The notes: generated by a model not told the origin, from the sequence alone. A stretch of 64,000 nt of DNA from Panulirus ornatus (GCF_036320965.1 NC_092225.1:79484113-79548112); one strand, 5' to 3'. Numbered from the stretch's first letter, positions 22,261 through 33,425 are shown. Numbers and translations: made by a program.

Positions 22261-23008
22261 GGATGGGAGTGGATCTGTCAGCGGATGGAACCATGGAAGC
22301 GGAAGTGGATCATAGGGTGGGGGAGGGGGCGAAAATCCTGGGAGCCTTGAAAAATGTGTGGAAGTCGAGAACATTATCCCGGAAAGCAAAAATGGGTATG
22401 TTTGAAGGAATAGTAGTTCCAACAATGTTGTATGGTTGCGAGGCGTGGGCTATGGATAGAGTTGTGCGCAGGAGGATGGATGTGCTGGAAATGAGATGTT
22501 TGAGGACAATGTGTGGTGTGAGGTGGTTTGATCGAGTAAGTAACGTAAGGGTAAGAGAGATGTGTGGAAATAAAAAGAGCGTGGTTGAGAGAGCAGAAGA
22601 GGGTGTTTTAAAATGGTTTGGGCACATGGAGAGAATGAGTGAGGAAAGATTGACCAAGAGGATATATGTGTCGGAGGTGGAGGGAACGAGGAGAAGAGGG
22701 AGACCAAATTGGAGGTGGAAAGATGGAGTGAAAAAGATTTTGTGTGATCGGGGCCTGAACATGCATGAGGGTGAAAGGAGGGCAAGGAATAGAGTGAATT
22801 GGAGCGATGTGGTATACAGGGGTTGACGTGCTGTCAGTGGATTGAATCAAGGCATGTGAAGCGTCCGGGGTAAACCATGGAAAGCTGTGTAGGTATGTAT
22901 ATTTGTGTGTGTGGACGTGTGTATGTACATGTGTATGGGGGGGGGTTGGGCCATTTCTTTCGTCTGTTTCCTTGCGCTACCTCGCAAACGCGGGAGACAG
23001 CGACAAAG

Positions 23009-23044
<36 letters not shown>
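22261..23044 (+). mobile_element. RTE-like LINE, short 5'-truncated copy with TSD
   Basis: This young, heavily truncated insertion starts at GGATGGGAGTGGATC in the FRYLGVDL codons and ends with 33 A at 23012-23044. The frame 22263-22826 is open for 187 codons (MGVDLSADGTMEAEVDH to NWSDVVYRG), with no disabling change in the portion kept. It is flanked by ACCTATCGTTTT on both sides. The long poly(A), open frame and visible TSD all point to recent insertion. Confidence 0.85.
22263..22826 (+). pseudogene. RTE-like RT C-terminal region, 5'-truncated
   Basis: This 187-codon frame covers only the end of the RT and the C-terminal domain (TMLYGCEAWAMD, WFDRVSNVRVREMCG, KWFGHMERM, RRRGRPNWRWKDGVKKIL). 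It lacks the catalytic palm and has no promoter of its own, so it is a dead fragment although uninterrupted. Confidence 0.8.
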
Positions 23045-23047
<3 letters not shown>

Positions 23048-23055
23048 ATCGTTTT
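23044..23055. repeat. Target-site duplication, right copy
   Basis: ACCTATCGTTTT directly follows the poly(A) tract and matches 22235-22246. Its first A could also belong to the poly(A). Confidence 0.7.
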
Positions 23056-23099
23056 ATAGCAACAGAAAATGCATATATATATATATATATACACGAACA

Positions 23100-23218
23100 T
23101 AGTGCATAGAAACGCGCACCTTCATAGATCATACAAACCTCCAACAGCCAGGATCGAACCCAGAACCGCTGTGCAAGAGGCGGGAATGCTAACCGCTAGG
23201 CTATGGGCCTGGCTAATA
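23100..23218 (-). mobile_element. tRNA-headed SINE, second type
   Basis: On the minus strand the segment reads CATAGCCTAGCGGTTAGCAT (A-box-like) and then TGGGTTCGATCCTGGCT (B-box-like), about 45 bp apart. It then continues to a TA-rich tail at 23074-23091. AGCCAGG and CCTGGCT at the two ends of the head could pair, but the T stem is poor. It differs in sequence from the 14145 SINE. Confidence 0.55.
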
Positions 23219-23344
23219 GTAAATAACTATTTGAATACTATGTACTCGAATACCTTCGTCTCACGTTGGTGAGCAACGGGGTCTACACCGGTCACTTCCC
23301 AACAGGCGCACATAGCCAGCAGATAGCATTTTACCGAACCTAAC

Positions 23345-23474
23345 TGTACAATGCTTCGTCTCTTCGATGTATATCAACTGACTTGTATTTCTCCCTTGTG
23401 TCTCCCATGACGATGTGATTATTACACGAAAGTGCACTTGGGAACTTATCGTGTTTCATTTTCCCCGTAGACTC

Positions 23475-23547
<73 letters not shown>
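23345..23547. repeat. Half-copy of palindromic repeat, ending in (TG)n(TA)n
   Basis: GCTTCGTCTCTTCGATGTA, TTATTACACGAAAGTGCACT and GGGAACTTATCGTGTTTCAT match 56605-56738 closely. The central ACGAAAGTGCACTT...ACTTATCGTGTTTCAT matches one arm of the palindrome at 58696-58859. It runs directly into (TG)n(TA)n at 23474-23547. Confidence 0.75.
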
Positions 23548-23642
23548 ATTGCAAAATATTTCCTCACGCCTCTAGTGGTTAAAAAAAAATATGTCAGTGG
23601 CTTTGACGAATATTGGTAACCTTGTTGACTACTCGTCAGTGT

Positions 23643-23680
23643 CGCCCCCCCCCCCCCCTCCCACACACACACACACACTA
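23643..23680. repeat. (C)n and (CA)n tracts
   Basis: A 14-16 base C run followed by CTCC and (CA)n. Confidence 0.9.
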
Positions 23681-23850
23681 ACCCCACACCCTCGGGGAAA
23701 GTTGTCACCCTAATTTCACTTTCTAGCCAGATGATCGACTTTTTCTTGTTACAAGATTAGCTTACACTTTCTTTCCTCAACAACGCACATGGATATATTT
23801 CAAACTAATGTTTTCAAATACATAATCGTTGATGAAATCTAAGCGCATAT

Positions 23851-23892
23851 GGCTACCATTTCAACAGATGGGCAGCTGTTGAAATGGTAGCC
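23851..23892. repeat. Perfect 17-bp hairpin
   Basis: GGCTACCATTTCAACAG (23851-23867) and CTGTTGAAATGGTAGCC (23876-23892) are exact reverse complements with an 8-base loop. No family copies are visible in this window. Confidence 0.8.
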
Positions 23893-24015
23893 TTACTTGA
23901 CGTGTACGTACATATGGTCTTATGCACCAAGATGAAACAATAAACATTTCTCTTGCTATTATTATTCGGGGAATGTTTCCTATGTCCATAGGTCTGTCTG
24001 CTGCTTCGTTTAACA

Positions 24016-24642
24016 TTTTTTTTTTTTTGTCGCTGTCTCCCGCGTTTGCGAGGTAGCGCAAGGAAACAGTTGCGAGGTAGCGCAAGGAAACAGACGAAAG
24101 AAATGGCCAAACCCACCCCCATACACATGTATATACATACGTCCACACACGCAAATATACATACCTACACAGCTTTCCATGGTTTACCCCAGACGCTTCA
24201 CATGCCCCGATTCAATCCACTGACAGCACGTCAACCCAGGTATACCACATCGCTCCAATTCACTCTATTCCTTGCCCTCCTTTCACCCTCCTGCATGTTC
24301 AGGCCCCGATCACACAAAATCTTTTTCACTCCATCTTTCCACCTCCAATTTGGTCTCCCACTTCTCCTCGTTCCCTCCACCTCCGACACATATATCCTCT
24401 TGGTCAATCTTTCCTCACTCATTCTCTCCATGTGCCCAAACCATTTCAAAACACCCTCTTCTGCTCTCTCAACCACGCTCTTTTTATTTCCACACATCTC
24501 TCTTACCCTTACGTTACTTACTCGATCAAACCACCTCACACCACACATTGTCCTCAAAACATCTCATTTCCAGCACATCCATCCTCCTGCGCACAACTCT
24601 ATCCATAGCCCACGCCTCGCAACCATACAACATTGTTGGAAC
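24016..24642 (-). mobile_element. RTE-like LINE, 5'-truncated copy
   Basis: This minus-strand insertion has its poly(A) as 13 T at 24016-24028. The tail (24029-24200) carries a 24-bp tandem duplication of GCGAGGTAGCGCAAGGAAAC at 24049-24096. The minus-strand frame 24557-24231 (MRTMCGVRWFDRVSNVRV to NWSDVVYLG) is open. A one-base difference upstream shifts the frame near 24560. It is truncated at 24642 within the VVPTMLYGCEAW codons. It is very close to the other RTE-like copies. Confidence 0.8.
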
Positions 24643-26036
24643 ATATCTATATAATGGTCATACTTTCGTTAGAAGTACGGAAGCTCCCGGTTCTAAGCAT
24701 TATTAATTTCTACGGGCAACAGACTACGTCTATAAGTATGACTGTGCATTATAACACGACATGCTCCTCCACAAACAGCTGTCAGAAAAGGACAATTACT
24801 CAGAATCAATAAATAACCGTAAAGTTGTCAGTGTTGTACTAAAAAGATGAATTTCATTATTTCATACAATATCAACACTTGTGAAACTAGTTGTTTCATT
24901 ATTGAAAAAAATATAGAATAAGTTCAAGATTCCTATCTAATGTACATTGTGATAAATGTATAACTGATATACTTGGCATTATAAGTGGAAAAAATTGAAA
25001 TGGCAACAATATCAATATTCAATTATTTTCATTTCATGTTTTATTTTTCTATTGTGGAAATTAGGCACGTGCATAAGACTATTACGTTCCTAGCATTAAT
25101 ATGACTTTACAGTGGGTGTGACTAATCATTTTTTATAATGAAAGGAATTTCATAATCTAAATAAGCACTTACGAAAAACATGGCATGCATGAACTTAAGT
25201 ATTTGAAAGTAAATATATGAAAATGATGGGAATTATACATGAGCAGAATTTTGCCATAATTTACTCATTATAATCAACAAAGACATTCATAATGCACAAT
25301 CACAAAATCATATCGCAACTTTAATATTTACAAGACTTGCGTTTCGGTAGCATAAGTTCCATGCAGTCACAGTTTACAGAGAGTACGGAAGAAGGTAGAC
25401 ATTTATGATTATATATCATAAAACTGGATATTTTCGCGTCCATTAAAATGTCTATGATACAATGGGACATTGAGCTCAAAAGCAAGACTGTTCTGCTGAA
25501 GCAGCACCTTCCTTTCACCACCTAAATCTGGATGAAACCCGGCCAACGAGTTGATAAGGAGAATATGTTACTTCTCTGCCGCTGCCCGACACACAACCAT
25601 CAGTTGTGAGTGATCAGACTTTTAAGAAATTAATCACTTTTACAAATTTCCCAAGTAATCAAACTAGAGCCATGATCAGAATATATTTCCAAAGGTTATA
25701 TAGCATATTCAGCAGTTAACATCACCCAACGCAACATGTTCATCCGACTGTTCAAACAATATACTTCATTAATTTCAACGTTTTCTTCAAAAAATTTGTA
25801 ATCAAAATATCTCTGGTGTTCATTCTCATTACACATTTTCCCCCCATTTTTAGTTCATTCCTCAGTTTGGTAGATTAGAAACATACGAGTAAAACTATAA
25901 GTGAGGGTACACAGTGCTGGAACAGCTAACATTACTAAGGCACAGATCACTTTGACCCGACCCACACAAGATTGAACGCTACACTCAGGTTCTGCATCAC
26001 CGTATCCTGACCCAATCATGCTAGTTCAGGAACGAA

Positions 26037-26040
<4 letters not shown>
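24643..26040. other. Unique-looking AT-rich sequence
   Basis: No gene or repeat recognised in about 1.4 kb. A 66-codon minus-strand frame (25521-25321) has no known motif. Confidence 0.4.

Positions 26041-26101
<61 letters not shown>
26041..26101. repeat. (TA)n microsatellite
   Basis: About 30 TA units directly beside an RTE-like tail fragment. Confidence 0.95.
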
Positions 26102-26104
26102 CAT

Positions 26105-26259
26105 GCCTGCCTTCATCCATTCCTGGCGCTAGCCTATCCCACAAAACATCATTGCTACCCTGTGCTTCAGCGAGGAAGCGCCAGGAAAAGGGACTAAAAG
26201 GCCACATTTGTTCACACTAAGTGTCTAGCTGTCATATGTAATGCACCGAAACCACAGCT

Positions 26260-26262
<3 letters not shown>
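26105..26262 (-). mobile_element. RTE-like 3' tail fragment flanked by TA tracts
   Basis: It contains CTGCCTTCATCCATTCCTGG, CTTCAGCGAGGAAGCGCCAG, GGCCACATTTGTTCACACTA and GCTGTCATATGTAATGCACC, which is the reverse complement of the 8370-8540 type of tail. (TA)n tracts lie immediately on both sides. Confidence 0.7.

Positions 26263-26315
<53 letters not shown>
26262..26315. repeat. (TA)n microsatellite
   Basis: About 27 TA units. Confidence 0.95.
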
Positions 26316-26318
<3 letters not shown>

Positions 26319-26319
26319 T

Positions 26320-27180
26320 TACATGAAAAGCATCCGAATATTTCTATATCTTGAGACGCTGTTTGATTTCCCTTTTTCTTGAATATACATGACTTCCATT
26401 ACACATCTCCAGCAGACGCGTAATATTCCTGGTGGCACACTCAGCTACAGCACGTATCGAATGTACCACACATCAGCTGGACCGGTGATCGACTGCCGAG
26501 TGCTGACCAGAGTTCCTGGACAGTGGGCTGGCTGGGCCGGGTAGCAGACAGTCATAACCAGCAGTTCTACCACCCAACCGGTAGTCTGAATACGTCATGA
26601 TAGGCTACGAAAAATGACTGATGTCTGTAGTCTCGAATTTGTTTTATAATGAAAACTGTTTTTAAAGCTTCAATGACTGATACTCATTTTCTAATCAACT
26701 GTCAGTTCAGCTGACTTTATAAACTGCAGGCCAAGCCAGCAAGAACGGCCCGTGGTGGAGGAGTTGTACTGGCGCTGCATGACGGCGCGTTCGCATTTCG
26801 CTAGGTCGCATGATGTGTTCGCATTGCTGAGTCAGTTTTTCACATAACGTGATATTACAGCCATTGCATCGAAACCTTAACTTCTGACTTAGTAATACAT
26901 AACGAGAGGTAATGTTCGAATGTGTGGGACGTGTAATTATGAGACGAAAGTATGTGGGAGGCATGTGGTTATTACGAGCTGCCGGGCGAGCAAAGAAGGG
27001 GCGAGAGTGGCGAGACATCACGTCCGTAAAGTAGGGGTAGGGATTTCTACACTCGTGGGGCTCCCATCTTTTGTTTGCTGACGCGCGAGAGCCTGTTGTT
27101 TATAACTGCCCTTACGTATTCTTTTTATTTTTTTTTTTCGGCAGCTGAAAGGGAATGGACCACAAAACGCCCTAATAACC
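26320..27180. other. No gene recognised
   Basis: Moderately GC-rich near 26740-27010. A 104-codon minus-strand frame (27021-26707) contains a few Cys/His residues but no pattern I can assign. Confidence 0.35.
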
Positions 27181-27184
27181 GCCA

Positions 27185-27185
<1 letters not shown>

Positions 27186-27219
<34 letters not shown>
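27186..27219. repeat. (CA)n microsatellite
   Basis: About 16 CA units at the 5' edge of a CR1-like copy. Confidence 0.95.
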
Positions 27220-27221
<2 letters not shown>

Positions 27222-28390
27222 TCTACACAGATTTTGCAAGAGCATTAGACAAATGTGACTATGGTGCCACAGCACACAAAAATACGAAAGATGGGAATAG
27301 CCGCAAAAACTGGCAGATGGCCATCCAACTTTTTAACTCAGAGATCACAACACGCTAATGTAACCCATGCACCTCCAGTGCCTCCATGGTAAAAAAAAAA
27401 AAAAAAATCTCAGTCCTCAAATAAGCTGTACTTGCACCCCTCATGTTCCTCATTTCTATACACAGAAATTGTCGCACACACGAGCCACAGTTTCACATCA
27501 TCTTGTGCAAATTACACATGAATGAGTAAAATAATCACATTAATGGAGGATGCCGAAAGGCATGTAGCCAAAATTTTCAATGGAGATAAATTCCAAATCC
27601 TCCGGTTTGAGTAAAATGAAATTAACAACAATATAGAATACCAGACAGACAGAAACGCTATCATAAAACAGCTGAATAATGTGAAAGACCGCAGAATGAA
27701 GTCTAACGACCTATCCTTCAGTTGACATAACAACGGTCTCATGCAAAAGGATGGCAGGCTGGATCCTGCGAACCTTCAAAACAAGGAAATCAATGATCAT
27801 ATTATTAAAGACATTAATTCTTTCACGAACTGAATATTGCTACGTTCTAAAATCACCACACATGGCGAGTGAAACGGTGGAATTAGAAAGTGTTCAGAGA
27901 TCTTTCACAGCCCATTTGACTGTGGTAAAGGAACTAAATCATTGCGAACGACTGAAATCTCGGAGGCTATACTCCCTGAATACCCGGCGAATACTGGTGA
28001 AGTCTCTGGGTAAGGCATATCATCACCCATACCTGGAAAGTCCTAGAAGGCGTGGTTCCTAACTTACATTCGGAAATAATATCCAGTTGGCACGACAGGC
28101 ATGGAAGACTTTGTCGAATACTACCTCTGAAATCCAAAGGTGCGATATGTCCAAGAGAGAACACCTTAAACATCAGGGACCCAGAGCTCTCCAACATCTT
28201 GCCTGCTATCATCAGACACACCATGGGATGCACAGCAGAGAAGTTTTAGAGTGCACTGAACAAGTACCTACATAGGCTGTGGGGGCTATGTGGGCCTTTG
28301 GGATGCGGCGTCCAACAGCATGGTCGACCAATGACCCAATCCAAGAGCCTGGGCCCAGTCTGGGCTGTGAGAGTGTATGCCATCGAAGAT
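27220..28390 (+). mobile_element. CR1-like LINE, RT palm to 3' end
   Basis: Plus-strand copy starting at the palm (FARALDKCDYG near 27230). It continues through IFNGDKFQILRFE near 27570, KQLNNVKD near 27670 and MAGWILRTFKTRKSM at 27751. Then come VELESVQRSFTAHLTVVKEL near 27875-27935, RRLYSLNTRRILVKSLGKAY near 27960-28020, and the 3' tail (GCTGTGGGGGCTATGTGGGC; GTCGACCAATGACCC) to about 28390. The motif C region is destroyed and an internal A16 at 27391-27407 interrupts the frame. Its 103-codon frame at 27751-28062 is the longest intact piece of this family. Confidence 0.7.
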
Positions 28391-29455
28391 TTTGCTAGGC
28401 AATCACACCCTTCACTTACCTTCAGTGGACAATCACTCTTACTGAACAACCATTCTAGGCATCACATGCACATACACGTATCGTTTTCCTACACCAATGA
28501 TATAAACAAAAGAGCAACACAGAAACTAAAATGCCCTTAGAACACCTAGGGCACGAGATTTGGTCAAGCAAGAGAGTTTCTCAACATCTATAAACAATCC
28601 TTCTAGTCCCCTCTAAACTACACCTGACCTGCCTGGTCTTTCAACCTCACAAAATGGAATATAACAAAGCTATAAACCAAACAAAACAGTGCCCACAGAA
28701 CAATCACTGCCCGCCTAGCAACTACAAAGACTGATAATCTACACAGTGAAACAAAGAACCTCCTAAAACAGTCCCACTTCAACATGCTTGTCACACAGTT
28801 CCATGCAACAGCACCAGTCCTCTCCTACCCAAACCACTTTTGGTCATTTTAGTGTGTATGTGTTTTGTCACGGTCAGGTTTACCTGTAGTGGGAGGATGT
28901 GTAAACTGAAGCGGCAAAAGAGTGTAGCAGAAGTAACTTTTTTATTTCTACTTGGGGTTTGGTGGTTAGTTATGGGGTAGTTAGAGTGGGAGGGACCTAG
29001 GACTGTAGCAAAGAAATGAGTTTCTAGCACGCTGAGGTGGATCTGTACTGGGAGGATCTTTGTTTCGTGTGTAGATGATGAGCATTTGTGGTTGTCGGCC
29101 TAAGACAGGCGCTCATCTATCGACCGACCAGTCTCGAAGAGCAGATGACCAACTGGGTTGGCTGCGAGCATAACACACTGGCAGTCTCAGCAACAGCAGC
29201 CCTTACCCTTGACGGGGGAAGGGAGGGTGGGGGTTGCTGGCGTCAGGTCGTTCCCCCGTTGGCGACGTAGGTCGTCCTATGTTATCGCTTGTCTAATCTT
29301 TCGCCCATGTTTAAGTGACTGGAATTCTGTCGGAGAGAGCGGTCAAGAAAAGACTTCCGCACCAGCTGAAAGCATGAACAACACTTCAACATCTACAACT
29401 GTGACAAAACACCAATAAAATATGCACTCCCACTTTCTACTTTCTTTGCTCACAG
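28391..29455. other. No gene recognised
   Basis: Mixed-composition DNA. There is a G-rich stretch near 29210-29265 and a pyrimidine tract ending at 29455, which forms the acceptor of the candidate exon that follows. Confidence 0.35.
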
Positions 29456-29734
29456 GAAAAACCTGTCCCTAGCCTGGGTGCAAGGGAAGCAAGAGGAGAA
29501 ACAGCAGCAGGAACAGGAGCAACAACAGCTTCAACACAGCAGCCGGGGCAGAGAGCCCCGTCCAGGTCCGTTCACAATGTCATGATCTGCGGCATGCCAG
29601 AAAAAGTGGCAGCTTCCAAGGCCTGCAGGAAGCTCTGCCGATCACCACCAGTAAAAACCTGTCCGGGAGCGGCGGTGGCCACCCCCTCCCTGCCTGCTCT
29701 CTCTCTCCCCTTCCCGGGTCACTTTCCCCGCCAG
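29456..29734 (+). CDS. Candidate internal exon, unknown gene
   Basis: A strong acceptor (CCACTTTCTACTTTCTTTGC then TCACAG) precedes 29456, and a consensus donor CAG|GTAATA follows 29734. The enclosed 279 bases are an exact 93-codon block, open in phase 0 from edge to edge, so it would be a symmetric phase 0-0 exon. The product is rich in Ala, Thr, Ser, Pro and Arg: it begins EKPVPSLGAREARGETAAG, contains ICGMPEKVAASKACRKLCRS, and ends PFPGHFPRQ. I recognise no domain; it looks disordered. The segment is GC-richer than its flanks. No neighbouring exons were identified, and the antisense strand also has an open frame, so this is a prediction only. Confidence 0.35.
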
Positions 29735-30299
29735 GTAATAATAACCAACAACACACCAACACTCACGCTCCAATCACATTCAGCGTTAAGAAAAAGAAAA
29801 TCCAATTTAGAGTCATCATTCATTATGTCATTTAAGTATACAATATTATCAAGTACGCGTCAATGGAAAGTAACATTTTCGCATGAACAAGATCATCAAA
29901 GCAAAGAGCAATCTCGTTAGAGTCATCTTTTCAGCAGGAAAATACCAAGAACCCAGGAACCAGGACGATTACAGCCTCACCAGGAGCAGGATGTACGTGC
30001 TGGGTCGGAGAGCCAGCCAACACGCCCCAAGGGCCCTTCCCCTGACCTGAGCGTGACGTCACGGTGGAGCCACTCATATAATCACACTATTTACCACAGA
30101 CGTGATCTCAAAAGGCCCCGGTCAGGCTGTCTGGTGCAGCAGCTGTGCTGTCACTGTGTCCCGGTGAATCTGCTGTGGACTCAGGCAGTTATGACCAATG
30201 CGTAGCATCAAAACATCACGTGGGCACAAAGCGTACTGTGCCTCAGCATAAATAAAATCATATAATACTGAAGTCGATATATTATCTACGTCTTCGTTA

Positions 30300-30300
<1 letters not shown>
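29735..30300. other. Unique DNA with a CRE-like site and TATA-like element
   Basis: No coding feature recognised. The palindrome TGACGTCA is at 30054-30061 and TATAAT at 30077-30082, in that order on the plus strand. Confidence 0.35.
30054..30082 (+). promoter_or_regulatory. Possible CRE plus TATA-like promoter
   Basis: A perfect cAMP-response-element palindrome TGACGTCA at 30054-30061 lies about 15 bp upstream of CATATAATC. CRE followed by a TATA box is a common promoter layout, but no first exon is recognised downstream and a TA microsatellite begins 220 bp later. An 8-mer can occur by chance. Confidence 0.2.

Positions 30301-30301
<1 letters not shown>

Positions 30302-30365
<64 letters not shown>
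30302..30365. repeat. (TA)n microsatellite
   Basis: About 32 TA units next to an RTE-like tail. Confidence 0.95.
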
Positions 30366-30368
<3 letters not shown>

Positions 30369-30371
30369 TAT

Positions 30372-30632
30372 CTATTATACTCCGTCGCTGTCTCCCGCGT
30401 CAACGAGGTAGCGCAAGGAAACAGACGAAAGAATGGCCCAACCCACCCACATACACATGTATATACATACACGTCCACACATGCACATATACATACCTAC
30501 ACAGTTCAACATATACATATATATACATACACAGACATATACATATATACACATGTACATAATTCACACTTGCTGCCTTTATTCATTCCCGTCGCCTTCC
30601 CGCCACACATGAAATGACAACCCCCCCTCATC
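30372..30632 (-). mobile_element. RTE-like 3' tail, solo
   Basis: The reverse complement matches the long tail at 8510-8765. It contains CTGTCTCCCGCGTCAACGAG, CAGACGAAAGAATGGCCCAA, a TACATATACA-rich middle and CTTGCTGCCTTTATTCATTC. No RT codons are attached, so it is either an extreme 5' truncation or a SINE that uses the RTE tail. It abuts (TA)n. Confidence 0.7.
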
Positions 30633-30634
30633 TG

Positions 30635-31885
30635 GTCCTTTAAAAATTCCAGTAACTTATTCTGGTGATGAAGTGATCTGTTCAGCACCCTACCATCTAC
30701 ACTTGTGAGTATCCCTTATCTAAGATCGATGACACATGTCGACACATCGATAAGACCAGGACATGAAAAAAAATTGAGCCGCGGCTCCACAAATCACACA
30801 GATTCAACGTCAAGCGAATCCTTTTTCCTCAGTACATGACAAACGTGAGTTAGGCTCTTCCTGTCGTTTCTTAACAAGGCAAATGAGATGGAGATAAAGC
30901 ATCGTTATAAGTATGTACGACTGTCGACGATAATTGAACTAATCAACGTTAGTGTCAACTTATTAATTCGTGTGCCAAAGGTCACGCGTAAAGGTATGTC
31001 CAGTAAAAACATAAAAAATAAACTGATGAAAAACTGAAAGTAAAATTCCGACATGAATCGAGACGAAACGTATTCACCCGAATTTGAACCTCATGATGTG
31101 AAGGAAAAATCTAGCCGTAGTTTAACTGGAATGAGCACGTTCACACGGAGGGTAGGACGTGTGTGCATGTTGGGCTGCGACACAGTCCAACATTTCATCA
31201 TAACAACTGTGCACTTTATAATACAAGCACCAAAGTTTGCACACACACACTAATACCAAGGCGTCATTTTAGGATACAGAGACGCTTGAAATTATGCCTC
31301 TGTACGCATGCACAGATTAAATAAAGAAAGCATGGTCTTCTAATGTTAAATACACGTCTAATTGATTACCAGGAATGGTAAATATCGAGAGCAAGTCACT
31401 GAATGATTGCAATCGTGTTACTATTCCAGTGTAATAATTTCCAGAGGTGTATCAGATGGTAAACATTAAATTCAAAGGTCGTAAGAACTATTCCACTGGT
31501 CAATATTATTCCTCTGCAGGATATTGTGTATTCATGTGTGTGGGAGTGTGTCTATACGTAAGCACGCATATGTATGCATGTATACATACACGCACAAGTG
31601 GAAAAAGTGTACGCATGCATGAATGCATGTATACATACACACACAATCGCAAACATGTATATACGCATGCATGCATGTAAACATGCATTTATATATTCAA
31701 AGTCACAAGCGTAGCACTTGATAGAGTAGCCAAAGGTGCTCCCTCCGGGATCTCAAAAACTTACGCACTGACTGTGTCCATAAAGCGTTATTACATGTCT
31801 CCAAGGAGCAGCGAAATGTACCACGCCTTGATCTAGTGTGGGACAGCTATGTAGCAAACTCCCTGAAATACACAAGTGAGGCATC
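30635..31885. other. No gene recognised
   Basis: AT-rich sequence with a TGTATACATACA-like simple-sequence patch near 31540-31690. No protein or RNA signature. Confidence 0.35.
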
Positions 31886-31889
31886 TGCA

Positions 31890-31980
31890 GAGGTATTCTT
31901 AGGTCTTTTACCTACCCATATAGCCTGGGCCCGGCCCAGGCTGTTGGGTTGGGTCGCTGATCGACCAAGCTGTGAGCATG
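31890..31980 (-). mobile_element. CR1-like 3' tail fragment
   Basis: GGCTGTTGGGTTGGGTCGCT and GATCGACCAAGCTGTGAGC match the family tail seen at 39300-39345 and 51600-51640. It is immediately followed by a plus-strand copy. Confidence 0.5.
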
Positions 31981-31984
31981 TAAT

Positions 31985-33425
31985 TAGTGTTCTTGCGCGA
32001 GCTCATATGATAATACGCTTAGGTTAAAAAGTCTAGATTCTGGCATCGCCTGCGATAGTTTGAAGCTGACTCACATAGCCCCATTCAACAAAGGTGGAAG
32101 CAAAACAATTCCAAATATCTATCGACCGACAGCACTAACATTGTATATAATAATCAAAATCTTCAAGAGTGATACGAGGGAAACTGAATGAATTTATGGA
32201 ACTGAACAATCTGCTTAACCCAGGACAACATGGTTTAAGGGCAGCATGATCTTCCCTCTCCTAATTGCTTGGCCACTATGATACGATTGTTGAGGCTATG
32301 GAAAAACAAACAAAATGCTGATGCGATCAAAAAAGGCAAATGTGACCATGGTGTTCCAGCACATAAGATGCCTCAGATGGGGATAATCCGAAAAACTGGA
32401 ATATGGCTATACAACTTTTGAACTAACAGATCAAATCACGTAGCTGTAAACCATGCCACTCCCAGTGCCTCCACACAGAAAAGCCCAGTGCTCCAGGAAA
32501 CTGCGTTTGTACTCCAATTCAAACTTATCCTTTGTTGTTGACAGCAGAAAATAAATATGAAATTTGCGTCAGTAAAGGACGCTGAAGGGCTGCAGAAACA
32601 TATGAATGTGGTCTCCCAAAGGCCATCGGGAACAACATGCTTTTGAAAGGCGATAATTTTCTACTCCGATATAGGGAAAATGAAGAAATCTAAATCAATA
32701 CAGGAGACAGAACGGACACAGACACTATCATACACTACCTGAATAATGTGAAAGACCTCGGGGTAATAATGGTCATTGACCTAACCTTCACAAAACACAA
32801 CACAACAACACCTGCCTCCTCCAGAAGGATGATGGGACAGGTCCTGTGAACTTTCCAGACATGGGAAGAAAAGCCGATGATGTACTTTACAAGGTGCAAC
32901 TCTCTCACGATTAGAATATTGCTGTGTTCTAACACCACCCTACAAGGCAGGTGAAACTGAAGAATCAAAGTGTTCAGATTACCTTCACTGACCAAATTAG
33001 TGTGGCACAGGAACTAAATCACTATGGCTGTACTCCCTAGAGCGCAGACAGAGAGGTATATCATTATCTACACCTGGAAAATCCGAGAAGGCAAGATTTC
33101 CAACTTACACTCGGAAATAACATCCCGCCGTCATTAAAGACATGGAAGACTGTAAACTAATACTCTGAAATCAAAAGGTAAGACATGAAAAAAAAGTGAA
33201 TACCTTAAACATCTGGGACCCCCGAGACTTTTCAACACATTGCCTGCAATCATCAGAAACGGCGGCACAGTGGAAAAGTTTAAAAGCGGTCTGTATAAGT
33301 ACCATAAAAGTGTACCAGACCAGCCAGGTTGCGGGTGTTATGTGAGCCTGGGGGCTGCGGCTTCCATCAGCTGGGTCGACTAACACCCCAAGTAACCTGG
33401 GCTCAACCTGGACTGCTGATGTGCA
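31985..33425 (+). mobile_element. CR1-like LINE, RT to 3' end, degraded
   Basis: Plus-strand pieces in order are: the finger segment AAAAAGTCTAGATTCTGGCAT near 32025; FNKGGSKTIPNIYRPTALT near 32085-32140; a palm remnant near 32330; a GDNFLLRY-like segment near 32650; NNVKDLGVIM near 32745; LEYCCVLTPPYKAGE-like codons near 32910; and RNGGTVEKFKSGLYKYH near 33255-33305. The 3' tail GCGGCTTCCATCAGCTGGGTCGAC ends near 33425. Several domains are shortened by deletions and there are many stops. Confidence 0.65.

Noticed and set aside
24016..24642. A clear target-site duplication around this RTE-like copy
   Set aside because: Only a short ATGTT-like match is visible at both edges, too short to claim.
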